From NCBI GenBank assembly GCA_023957775.1, contig JAMLGR010000001.1, positions 275,272 through 339,271 on the forward strand: DNA of 64,000 nt, given 5' to 3'. Origin of the DNA: Fimbriimonadaceae bacterium. GTDB lineage: Bacteria > Armatimonadota > Fimbriimonadia > Fimbriimonadales > Fimbriimonadaceae. Below the pieces are notes generated by a model, which was given only the letters and a program-made list of their open reading frames with translations, was not told where the DNA came from and made no database searches. Of this stretch, positions 44,876 through 52,516 are shown one piece after another (positions within the stretch are counted from its first letter, which is position 1; every line of letters begins with the position of its first letter). The position numbers were made by a program, and so were the translations under genes.

Positions 44876-44909
44876 AAAAGGCCCACATCCTGGGAGGGAT
44901 GCGGGCCTT
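44876..44909 (-). terminator. Attenuator-type terminator in front of hisI
   Basis: On the minus strand a 13-bp stem AAGGCCCGCATCC / GGATGTGGGCCTT (one G-U pair) encloses a 6-nt loop CTCCCA and is followed by TTTT. It is placed between the His-rich leader peptide and hisI, so it can stop transcription of the operon. A preceding possible stem (GTTCGT with ACGAAC, about 44914-44941) could be the competing structure. Confidence 0.75.
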
Positions 44910-44943
44910 GGAGTTCGTTTCGAGTCGAGTGGCTACGAACAGC

Positions 44944-45012
44944 TCAGCGGCGCGCCCTCCGGAAGAGGCCGGCGTGGTGATGATGCCGATGGTGCACGGT
45001 TCGGATCGCCAT
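44944..45012 (-). CDS. His operon leader peptide (22 aa)
   Basis: A short frame from ATG 45012 to TGA 44944, beginning MAIRTVHHRHHHH and ending GLFRRARR. Six of 22 residues are His, and the cluster HHRHHHH is of the kind that senses charged tRNA-His in classical his attenuators. It precedes the terminator hairpin by 35 bp and hisI by 114 bp. TACAAT (45023-45028 on the plus strand as ATTGTA) lies 10 bp before the ATG. The reading frame is too short for usual gene calls. Confidence 0.8.
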   Translation of the reverse strand: MAIRTVHHRHHHHAGLFRRARR

Positions 45013-45021
45013 TCGAAGCGA

Positions 45022-45048
45022 GATTGTAGCACACCCCGTTGTACAATC
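45022..45048. promoter_or_regulatory. Divergent -10 boxes forming an inverted repeat GATTGTA-N13-TACAATC
   Basis: TACAAT on the plus strand (45042-45047) is 7 bp before the DinB-like ATG. TACAAT on the minus strand (45023-45028) is 10 bp before the his leader ATG. Together they make a perfect 7+7 bp inverted repeat. Either simply two back-to-back promoters or also a protein-binding site. Confidence 0.5.
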
Positions 45049-45054
45049 TCACCC

Positions 45055-45513
45055 ATGTCCACAAGCATCAAGCAACATCTGGTGGAGCGCATCGAGGGAG
45101 CGTTGGGGCGCTTTCGAAACGACTTGGAGGCCATGCCGGACGGCTCGCTCGGTACCAGCCCGGGCGGCGTCGCGAGGACGCCCCTCGACATCACCTACGA
45201 GATCGTCGTCGTGAATCGCGCACTCGCCATGCACCTGCGCGGCGAGCAAGCCCCCGAATTCGAGTTCGGAAAGTGGCACCACGCGCCGGACGATTTCGCA
45301 ACCCTTGAAACCGCCCTTGCCGAACTCGATGCGAGCACCCACGAGGTGCTGGAAGCCTTCAAGGCGATTCCGGAAGATCGCCTCGATGTGAAACGCGGGC
45401 CGATGAGCGCCATCGGAACCGCCAGCCTCGTGGCCACTCACCTCATGTACCACGACGGCCAGTTGAACTACCTCCAGTCGATGCACGGCGACGACCAGGT
45501 GCATTGGGGCTAA
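45055..45513 (+). CDS. DinB-like four-helix protein
   Basis: A 152-aa protein of the DinB/YfiT-like superfamily, four-helix metal-binding proteins of mostly unknown function, some of them thiol transferases. It starts STSIKQHLVERIEGALGRFRNDL, has the conserved VVVNRALAMHLRGE helix and ends with VATHLMYHDGQLNYLQSMHG, the late His-containing helix. It is divergent from the his operon and probably leaderless (TACAAT 7 bp before the ATG). Confidence 0.8.
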   Translation: MSTSIKQHLVERIEGALGRFRNDLEAMPDGSLGTSPGGVARTPLDITYEIVVVNRALAMHLRGEQAPEFEFGKWHHAPDDFATLETALAELDASTHEVLEAFKAIPEDRLDVKRGPMSAIGTASLVATHLMYHDGQLNYLQSMHGDDQVHWG

Positions 45514-45544
45514 CGACGCGTCGGGCGGCGGCGTAGGAAGCCTC

Positions 45545-46162
45545 ATGAAGCTGCTCCGCCACGCGAAGAAGATCGCGATCGCTCTGTTGTGCCTACCCGC
45601 GGCTTGGATGCTTTTGGGGATCGCCAACCGGAGCCGGGGCGACGTCCAACCCACTCCCCTCCCCGTCGTGTTGCAAAGCATCCAGGCGCTGGGAGAGCTG
45701 CACACCACGCGGTACGCCTACAACAACGTCTTCGAGTACACGTCGTCGAGGCAACCGGAAGAGTGGGTCGAACGCATGGGGATGGGTGGCGTGGTCCGGG
45801 GCGCCACGCGCAACCGCGCGCTCGTGAGCGCGCACGGCACCGTCGAGGCTGGTGTCGACTTGAGCCGGGCCACCGTACGGTACGACTTGGACGCCCAGGG
45901 TCGAACCCTGGTCGTCTCGCTGCCCGCACCCACGGTCTATGCTCCCCATGTCGAGGCCAAGGTCCACCAAGCCAGCCGAGGCATGTTCTGGCGCGACGAC
46001 AACCTCGCGCTCAAGGCGCAAGGCGACGCGGGGCGCCGGTTCGTTCTCGCGGGGCGCGAGCAGGGCATTTTGGACTCCGCGAGGGAGGGCGCCCGCACCC
46101 AGGTCGCGGCGCTGCTCAAGGACCTCGTCGACGTGCCCGTCCGCGTGGAGTTCGGCTCGTAA
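45545..46162 (+). CDS. DUF4230-like membrane-anchored protein
   Basis: A 205-aa protein with an N-terminal membrane helix or signal (about 8-27, IAIALLCLPAAWMLLGIAN). Its soluble part has a pattern I associate with DUF4230: LGELHTTRYAYNNVFEY, an ALVSAHGTVEAGVDLSRATVRYD strand set, TLVVSLPAPTVYAPHVEAKV and a C-terminal helix. Function unknown. It lies 31 bp after the DinB-like gene on the same strand. Its stop is 7 bp from the convergent transketolase stop; a GCGGG/CCCGC hairpin spans the gap. Confidence 0.7.
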   Translation: MKLLRHAKKIAIALLCLPAAWMLLGIANRSRGDVQPTPLPVVLQSIQALGELHTTRYAYNNVFEYTSSRQPEEWVERMGMGGVVRGATRNRALVSAHGTVEAGVDLSRATVRYDLDAQGRTLVVSLPAPTVYAPHVEAKVHQASRGMFWRDDNLALKAQGDAGRRFVLAGREQGILDSAREGARTQVAALLKDLVDVPVRVEFGS

Positions 46163-46169
46163 CGCGGGG

Positions 46170-48161
46170 TTACCCGCCCAACAGTCCTCGGGCCACCTCC
46201 GCCACGTGCGCGGCGGTGAGCCCGAACTTTTCGGCGAGCACCTTGGCCGGGGCCGAGGCGCCAAACCGGTCGATTCCCACGTGCGCGTCCGCGTACTTCG
46301 CCCAACCCAGGGTCGCGGCGGCCTCTACCGAGACCGTGGGCACGCCCGGCGGCAACACGCGCTCGCGAGCTTGCGGATCGAGGCGCTCGAAGAGGTGCCA
46401 CGACGGCAGGCTCACCACGCGCGTCAAGGTGCCCTCTTGCTCGAGCAGTTCCGACGCTTCGAGCGCGAGAGAGAGTTCGCTCCCGGTCGCCACGAGCACC
46501 ATCTCGGCGGGCAGTTTCGAGGCCTCGCGGAGCACGTACCCTCCCCGCAGGGCGGGGTGATCCCCTCCTCGGACGGGCGGCGTGACCTGGGGCACTCCCT
46601 GCCGCGTGAGGATGAGGGCGCAGGGCGTCTCGGTGCTCTCCAGCGCGACCTTCCAGCACGCGGCGGTCTCGTTGCCGTCGGCCGGGCGCATCACGTTGAA
46701 GTTCGGAATCGCCCGCAGGCCCGCGAGGTGTTCGATGGGCTGGTGTGTCGGACCGTCTTCGCCCAACAGCACGGAGTCGTGCGTGAACACAAAGATCGAC
46801 GGGCACTCCATCAGGGCCGCAAGACGCAGAGCCGGCTTGCAGTAGTCGCTGAACATGAGGAACGTGCCCCCATACGCCCGCATGCCGCCATGCATCGTCA
46901 TGCCGTTGATCGCCGCGGCCATTGCATGCTCGCGCACACCGTAGGCCATATTGCGACCCTCGGGATGCTCGGGCTGCTGCACCACGGAGTCCTTAAGCTT
47001 GGTATCCACGCTTCCCGTCAGGTCGGCGCTTCCCCCGACAAGGGTCGGGAAGTGGGACTCGATGGCATTCAGGACCTGACCGCTGGAGGCCCGCGTCGCC
47101 ATCTTCTCGGTGAACTCCGGAAGGTCCTTGGCCCACCCCTTCGGCGCGACGTGCTCGATCGACGCGGCGAGTTGGCCCGCAAGGTCCGCATGCGTCTCCC
47201 GATACGCCTCCAGGCGCGCCATCCACTCCGATTCCCAGCGCGCGCCGCGCTCCACCGCCTCTCGGAACTCGTGCCGAACGTCGTCGGGCACGAAGAACGA
47301 GGGTTCGAGGGGGATGCCCAGCACCTCCTTGGTCAACCGAACCTCCTCCTCGCCCAAGGCCTCGCCGTGCGCCTTTGCGGTCCCGGCCCGGTTGGGGCTG
47401 CCGAAACCAATGACGGTGCGAGCCAATATGAGGCTCGGGCGGTCCGCGACGGCCTTCGCGGCCCCGATCGCCTGGTCCACGGCGTCCACGTCGAGCCCGT
47501 CCACGTGCTGGGTGTGCCACCCATAGGCGTCAAACCGCTTCGCCACGTCTTCGGTGAACGCCAGGGAGGTCGATCCATCGATGGTGATGCCGTTGTCGTC
47601 GTAGAGGACGATGAGCTTGCCGAGCTTCTGGTGCCCTGCCAGCGACGCGGCTTCGCTCGAGACGCCCTCCATCAGATCGCCGTCGCTGCACAGGACGTAG
47701 GTGTGGTGGTCGACGACCGGGTGTCCCTCGCGGTTGAACGTGTTGGCGAGGAACCTCTCGGCAAGCGCCATCCCCACCGCTGTGGAGAACCCTTGGCCCA
47801 ACGGTCCGGTGGCGATCTCGACACCCGGCGTCAACGTATTCTCAGGGTGTCCCGGCGTGATGCTTCCCCACTGGCGGAACGCGCGCAGATCGTCGAGCGA
47901 CACGTCGTATCCCGTGAGATGCAGCAGCCCATAAAGCAACATCGAGCCGTGTCCCGCCGACAAGATGAACCGATCCCGATCGAACCAGCGGGGGTTGCGC
48001 GGGTTGTGCCGCAAGTGGCGCGTCCACAGCGCGTACGCCATGGGCGCCGCACCCATCGGCAGGCCGGGGTGGCCGCATCCGGCCGCTTGGACCGCGTCCA
48101 TCGCCAGGCCACGCAAGGTGTTGATACACCGCACTTCGATGCTCGTCGAGACCGCGCTCAT
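46170..48161 (-). CDS. tkt: Transketolase
   Basis: Moves two-carbon units in the pentose phosphate pathway using TPP. 663 aa; TPP/Mg site [17 protein letters not shown]...[47 protein letters not shown], and pyrimidine-domain [20 protein letters not shown] use ATG 48161, whose product starts like other transketolases; upstream in-frame starts exist. TAGCAT lies 8 bp before the ATG. No phosphopentose neighbour genes. Confidence 0.96.
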   Translation of the reverse strand: MSAVSTSIEVRCINTLRGLAMDAVQAAGCGHPGLPMGAAPMAYALWTRHLRHNPRNPRWFDRDRFILSAGHGSMLLYGLLHLTGYDVSLDDLRAFRQWGSITPGHPENTLTPGVEIATGPLGQGFSTAVGMALAERFLANTFNREGHPVVDHHTYVLCSDGDLMEGVSSEAASLAGHQKLGKLIVLYDDNGITIDGSTSLAFTEDVAKRFDAYGWHTQHVDGLDVDAVDQAIGAAKAVADRPSLILARTVIGFGSPNRAGTAKAHGEALGEEEVRLTKEVLGIPLEPSFFVPDDVRHEFREAVERGARWESEWMARLEAYRETHADLAGQLAASIEHVAPKGWAKDLPEFTEKMATRASSGQVLNAIESHFPTLVGGSADLTGSVDTKLKDSVVQQPEHPEGRNMAYGVREHAMAAAINGMTMHGGMRAYGGTFLMFSDYCKPALRLAALMECPSIFVFTHDSVLLGEDGPTHQPIEHLAGLRAIPNFNVMRPADGNETAACWKVALESTETPCALILTRQGVPQVTPPVRGGDHPALRGGYVLREASKLPAEMVLVATGSELSLALEASELLEQEGTLTRVVSLPSWHLFERLDPQARERVLPPGVPTVSVEAAATLGWAKYADAHVGIDRFGASAPAKVLAEKFGLTAAHVAEVARGLLGG

Positions 48162-48228
48162 CGGGGGGGATGCTACCTCAGGCCCCGTGGATTCGAACTC
48201 TGGCGGGGTCTCAGGTAGTCTCTCCATC

Positions 48229-50610
48229 GTGCTCAGGGTCGCCACGATGCTGTTGCTCGCCGCCTTGGGGTCGGCGACGCTTGCGCAACCTCGCGAAGGC
48301 ACCTACCGCCCAGCTCTCGGCCCCCCTGCCAACTGGCAGATCAACGAACACCACACGCTGATCTGGGACGGCGCACCCTACCTCCCGGTCGGTCTTCGGG
48401 TGGCCGGCACCACGGAACGCGTGGCGGAAGCCAAGTCTGCAGGCATGACCGACCTCGTGTTGGAACTGCCCGCCAGCGGCGTCGGGTGGGACGCGACCCT
48501 GAAGGCGGCCGACGACGCGGGCATGCGCTACATCCTCTGCCTCAACTCGCTGGCCCCGACGGCCAAGGGGGTGGTCGTGGAGCCGCAGGGTTATCGCGTG
48601 CGGGGCATCACGGAGAAGCGTTCCGTCTCGCTGCAACTGCCAGGCGCCTCTCGAGCGCTCATCGTCCTGATGACCGATCGGGACGGGGTTGTCGAAAGCA
48701 CAAAACTCGTGCCCATCACCGATGGGTTGCTTCAAACGGTGGTCGAACCCAAGAACAGCCTCGACCACACGCTGCTCGTGTACCCGGAGATGGCGAGCCT
48801 CGATTTGCCCGATTTTTGGGAGGGGTTCGATCGGCACCGGGACGCCCTGGTGGGCGCCCTCCTGCGGCACCGTCCAGGCCCGGGTCTGAGAGGCATCCTC
48901 AACCCGCTGGGCGCGTTGGTGCGGCTGGCGACCCGGGACGTCGGAACGGTTCCGACCAGTCCCTACTTCCGCGACGAGTTTCAGAGCTACCTCGAGACGC
49001 GCTACCGCAACGTCGAGACCAACCAGCGCGCCTGGTCGATGAGCTCCTCCCCGATCACCTCGTTCACACAGATGGCCCGCCTGGTGCCTCTGTGGAACGG
49101 CACCAAAGGCGTGTCGCTGCTTTGGGACCCGGTCTCCGGGGAGACCTATGTCTGCAACTCCAAATACAGCACGATTTGGAGCGATCTGCAGAGCACGATC
49201 GGGAGCATCGTGGCGAGGCGCTACAACCGACTCGTCTCGGCGATCCAAGCCGCGTGCGACGTCCCCGTGCTGCAGGAGTGGGCCGGGTGGGCGTCCGCCT
49301 ACGAGTCCATGTCCCCGGCCGTGGACGGCCTTGGCATGGAGTGCTCCAGCACCAGTCCGTCCGAGATCGCCGCGACCGCCGGCAGAGCGACCAGCTCCCT
49401 GCTCCGCTGGCGCACCCCCGGTTGGCTCGTGGCCACCGACGTCGAACTCGCCGGCGCGGTGAACCCCGCCGACTCCCTCAAACCCGTGCTGGACGACTTG
49501 GGCTCCCTCGGGGCAAGAGGCTGGTTCGTTCGGAACGCCGACGCCACGCTGAAGGCGGCGATCGCCGCCGAAGCGGCGCTGCGCTCGAGGGACGCCTCGT
49601 TCTCCCAATGGTCGCCCTCGGCCGTGTACTTCCCCGAAAATGCGACCAATCCCGCCGTGGCGCAGCGGCTCGCCGGCGGCCGGTGGTGGCTGCCCTCGCC
49701 GGCCAACGGCAACCGCATCGACCTCGGCTCCGACTTCTTCGGCTACCGGTACGAGTCCGGGGCGACGAGTTTCATCGCCTTGTGGACCCTCCGCGGGACC
49801 GCGCGCGTGCAGTTGCGGATGCTGGACCCCAAGGTGGCCCAGTTCGAGAGTGCGGACGGGACCGACCCGCAGCCGAAACTCAACCGCAAGGGCGTCGAGG
49901 TCACGATCCGGGACGTTCCGCTGATCATCACCGGAACGACCGAAATCCCGGTGCCCGAGCCCGCGCTCAACGAGACCATCCAACGGTTCGATCAGTTGCT
50001 CGGAATTGCCGAGGCTCAGGGTCGGGACGCGTCCGAGGAGCGGTTCTTCTTCCGCGACGCGCTCAACGGGTTTGACCGCAACCCCTCCGGCAGCTTCGCC
50101 TTGCTGCGCCAGCAGACGTCCAAGCTCAACCTCAAGCTGGCGACGTTCTCGTGGATCGAAGGGGAGAGCAGCCGTTCGAACACGTTCAGCGAGGTCTTGT
50201 CGGTACCCGGCTGCAGCGGGGGCGCCGTGCTTTCGCTCCGCTCGCAACTCAACCCGGGCCCCGACGGCTACTACGCCGAGTACACGGTACCGGTCAAGAG
50301 CGATGCCGAACAGGAGGTGTGGATCGCCGCTAGCATTCCTCCCGGTTCGACCTCCTCCGTTCGCGTCTTCGTCGGCGGCCAGACGCTCGCCATCTCCGCC
50401 CCGTCCGTCGGGCGCTACGGCGCAGGGTACGGCTGGTACCGCCTGGGAACGACCCGCTTGGGCGGCAACTCGCAGACGCTCCGCCTCCAGGTCGATGCCT
50501 CGCGCGGGGTCGAAGTCGCGATCGACGCGATCATGATTTCACCGACCCGGCAAAAGCCCTCCGGAGTGTTTCCGCCCGAGATCGTGTCGTTCCAGCCGCC
50601 TCCCCGCTGA
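48229..50610 (+). CDS. Large secreted protein, possible glycoside-active, unknown
   Basis: A 793-aa protein with a signal peptide ([20 protein letters not shown]). The start of the mature protein, [16 protein letters not shown] and then a [13 protein letters not shown] segment, is like the opening of TIM-barrel glycoside hydrolases that display DGKPFFPxG. The middle has Trp-rich stretches and the C-terminus (about 640-794) is a beta-rich region resembling a carbohydrate-binding module. I see no assigned catalytic pair and give no enzyme name. GTG 48229 follows TAGTCT by 7 bp; ATG 48247 is an alternative. Confidence 0.7.
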   Translation: MLRVATMLLLAALGSATLAQPREGTYRPALGPPANWQINEHHTLIWDGAPYLPVGLRVAGTTERVAEAKSAGMTDLVLELPASGVGWDATLKAADDAGMRYILCLNSLAPTAKGVVVEPQGYRVRGITEKRSVSLQLPGASRALIVLMTDRDGVVESTKLVPITDGLLQTVVEPKNSLDHTLLVYPEMASLDLPDFWEGFDRHRDALVGALLRHRPGPGLRGILNPLGALVRLATRDVGTVPTSPYFRDEFQSYLETRYRNVETNQRAWSMSSSPITSFTQMARLVPLWNGTKGVSLLWDPVSGETYVCNSKYSTIWSDLQSTIGSIVARRYNRLVSAIQAACDVPVLQEWAGWASAYESMSPAVDGLGMECSSTSPSEIAATAGRATSSLLRWRTPGWLVATDVELAGAVNPADSLKPVLDDLGSLGARGWFVRNADATLKAAIAAEAALRSRDASFSQWSPSAVYFPENATNPAVAQRLAGGRWWLPSPANGNRIDLGSDFFGYRYESGATSFIALWTLRGTARVQLRMLDPKVAQFESADGTDPQPKLNRKGVEVTIRDVPLIITGTTEIPVPEPALNETIQRFDQLLGIAEAQGRDASEERFFFRDALNGFDRNPSGSFALLRQQTSKLNLKLATFSWIEGESSRSNTFSEVLSVPGCSGGAVLSLRSQLNPGPDGYYAEYTVPVKSDAEQEVWIAASIPPGSTSSVRVFVGGQTLAISAPSVGRYGAGYGWYRLGTTRLGGNSQTLRLQVDASRGVEVAIDAIMISPTRQKPSGVFPPEIVSFQPPPR

Positions 50611-50664
50611 GCGGATCGGAGTCGTGTACCACGCCCGCTCGATGGGGGTGCCGATCCTGCCCCC

Positions 50665-51384
50665 TTACAGGAACGGATTCGGGCGATCCCGCATGGCCTC
50701 TTCGGCAAGCTGCTCCTGCCGCTCGTAGAGGGTTGGGTCGAGTTCGACGCGACCGTAGAGGCACTCCCGTCGTCCCAAACGGACCGCCCAGCCGGCATCG
50801 CCGTAGCTGTAGTGCCACCACTCATCGCGACAGTTGGAGAATCCCGCCGAGAGCATAGCCCGCACCAGCAGGGATCGGTGGTGGGCCGCCTCCTCGGACA
50901 GCCCCAGCGTGTAGGTTCGGCTAGCTTGGAAGCGATCGAAGGGCGCATTGACGTCGATCACGTTTCCGTCGGCGTCCACCAGGTTCACGTCGAGGGCGGC
51001 CCCGGTGCAGTGGCCCGGCGGCGCCTTCTGGTCCGTCGGGGCGACCAATCGACACACGGTGCGTCGGAGCGAAGCAAAGCTGCGGTCGGGGAACGCCTCC
51101 GCCGCCGAGCGCATCATGAACTCGTAGATACGCTGTTGGCGCGCCAGGGGTCGCCACGCTTCCGTCACCCCCAGGAAAACACCCTCGGGCAGGGTTTCTG
51201 CGGCTCGTTGGGCCATGCGCGCAACGGTTTCGCGGCAGAAAGGAATGGTCTGCTCGCGCAGGATGCGCACGCTTGGAGCCGCTTCGCGCAAATCCACGAG
51301 AGGCTCCCCGCACTCCGATTCGGCCACGCGGTTCAACGCGCGAATCGGCTCCGGGGCGCCCTGGGTGCGATCCCAACGAATCAT
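50665..51384 (-). CDS. VanX-like D-alanyl-D-alanine dipeptidase family (M15D)
   Basis: A 239-aa zinc peptidase of family M15D. The motif SxHxxGxAxD appears as GHCTGAALDVNLVD, and the second site ExxH appears as DEWWHYSYGD. VTEAWRPLARQQRIY is also typical. VanX-type enzymes cut D-Ala-D-Ala, in resistance or in wall turnover. No vanH/vanA partner is here. No signal peptide is seen, so it is probably cytoplasmic. Its ATG overlaps the stop of the upstream SLBB gene by ATGA. Resistance is not implied by the gene alone. Confidence 0.85.
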   Translation of the reverse strand: MIRWDRTQGAPEPIRALNRVAESECGEPLVDLREAAPSVRILREQTIPFCRETVARMAQRAAETLPEGVFLGVTEAWRPLARQQRIYEFMMRSAAEAFPDRSFASLRRTVCRLVAPTDQKAPPGHCTGAALDVNLVDADGNVIDVNAPFDRFQASRTYTLGLSEEAAHHRSLLVRAMLSAGFSNCRDEWWHYSYGDAGWAVRLGRRECLYGRVELDPTLYERQEQLAEEAMRDRPNPFL

Positions 51385-52433
51385 CGGGCCATCCTTCGCG
51401 CCGCGACGAGGATGCGCCACAGCAACGACGAGCGGGATGTCGGGGCGCACTTCGGCACCTCGATCCGGTCTGCCGCGGCGAAGGTGAATCCTGGTTCGAA
51501 GACCCGCCCGTCGCCGGCGCGGATCGACCCTGTGCCCGCCCTCACGACCGTGCGCTCCATGTCGGCGTCCAGCGCCAGACCACCGACCTCTGCAAACACG
51601 TCGCGAAGCCCCATGCCGCGGAAGTAGGCCACGCGACCGGGACGGCGGACGGCCCCCTGGACCGTCACGAACAGGCGCTCGTCGATCACGCCGACGCGCA
51701 AGGTGTCCCCCGGTTGAAGCGGCATGCCGCCATCCGCGTCCAAACGGATGCGCGCCACTGTCTCACCGTCCCGTTCGACGGTGATGTCGCGCCGGTTCGC
51801 GTGAGGCGTGAGTCCCCCGCAGGCCGAGATCGCCAAGGAGACGGTCGAGGCCTGATCGTGCGGCACGTTGCGCGGCGTGTACACGCCCCCCAACACAAAG
51901 ACGTCCCGAGGTCGCGTGGCCAGGTGGAAGAACACGCGGTCACCGGGTCGAAGGAGCGGGTTCTCGCGCCGCCCTCCCCAGTCCGCCCGAATGTGGCTGC
52001 CGTCGTCGCGCACGATCTCGACCGCCGAGAGATCTGCCGCCGGACTGGGATGGGCGAGGGCGACGATGTCGGACAGGGAGATGCCATCGGTTGCCTCGAT
52101 CTCGCCGCTCACCTCGACGGCGCCTCCAAACCGGATCGGAAGGTCGTCCCGCTCGAGGATTCGAATGGAAACTGTCGCGCGCTCCAGCGACAACTTGAGG
52201 AGCAGCAGCGCCTCGAGTCTGCGCGCCGCGTCCTCTGGGGACTGGCCACCCACTTCGACGGCTCCGAGGATGCCGAACGATCCCACCCCCTCCTTCGAGA
52301 GGGTCACGGTTCGATTCAGCGTGGGCTCCTGCTCGCACGTCACCAGCAGTCGATCCCCGCCGCGAATCGGGCGACCCTGCCCGGGCGCCGCAGCGGCGAG
52401 GAGGATCGCGATCAGGAGGACGCCGAGACGCAC
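51381..52433 (-). CDS. Polysaccharide export protein with SLBB domains
   Basis: A 350-aa exported protein, signal peptide VVRLGVLLIAILLAAAAPGQG. It starts with a Poly_export-like domain (RPIRGGDRLLVTCEQEPTLNRTVTLSKEGVGSFGILGAVEVGGQSPEDAARRLEALL), then at least two SLBB domains (VFVLGGVYTPRNVPHD..., LFVTVQGAVRRPGRVAYF). Such proteins line the outer-membrane channel of polysaccharide secretion (Wza family). A GTG start is used. It ends in ATGA overlap with the VanX-like gene. A terminator stands upstream, so it may have its own promoter. Confidence 0.85.
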   Translation of the reverse strand: MRLGVLLIAILLAAAAPGQGRPIRGGDRLLVTCEQEPTLNRTVTLSKEGVGSFGILGAVEVGGQSPEDAARRLEALLLLKLSLERATVSIRILERDDLPIRFGGAVEVSGEIEATDGISLSDIVALAHPSPAADLSAVEIVRDDGSHIRADWGGRRENPLLRPGDRVFFHLATRPRDVFVLGGVYTPRNVPHDQASTVSLAISACGGLTPHANRRDITVERDGETVARIRLDADGGMPLQPGDTLRVGVIDERLFVTVQGAVRRPGRVAYFRGMGLRDVFAEVGGLALDADMERTVVRAGTGSIRAGDGRVFEPGFTFAAADRIEVPKCAPTSRSSLLWRILVAARRMAR

Positions 52434-52473
52434 GACCCTGATTTTGGCACGTCCGCTTCGGCGGCAAAAGAGA

Positions 52474-52503
52474 AGGCCCCGCGCCGCGGGCGGCGCGGGG
52501 CCT
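52474..52503 (-). terminator. Rho-independent terminator between the secreted 817-aa gene and the SLBB gene
   Basis: A 12-bp stem AGGCCCCGCGCC / GGCGCGGGGCCT around a 6-nt loop, followed on the minus strand by TTCTCTTTT. It lies 13 bp after the stop of the 817-aa protein and 40 bp before the SLBB start, so it closes the upstream transcript. Confidence 0.85.
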
Positions 52504-52516
52504 GGAGAGGCACTCC

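Noticed and set aside
44830..44886. Longer HisI starting at GTG 44886
   Set aside because: It would add a repeat-encoded leader (HPRPTTNDPRPTT) absent from the HisI family. ATG 44829 gives a normal N-terminus.
46164..46177. GCGGG-GTTA-CCCGC hairpin between the DUF4230-like and tkt genes as a terminator
   Set aside because: Only 5 bp of stem and no T tract on either strand; too weak.
50665..51384. Vancomycin resistance determinant
   Set aside because: Only a VanX-like dipeptidase is present, without vanH, vanA/B or vanRS; such genes are common in wall metabolism.
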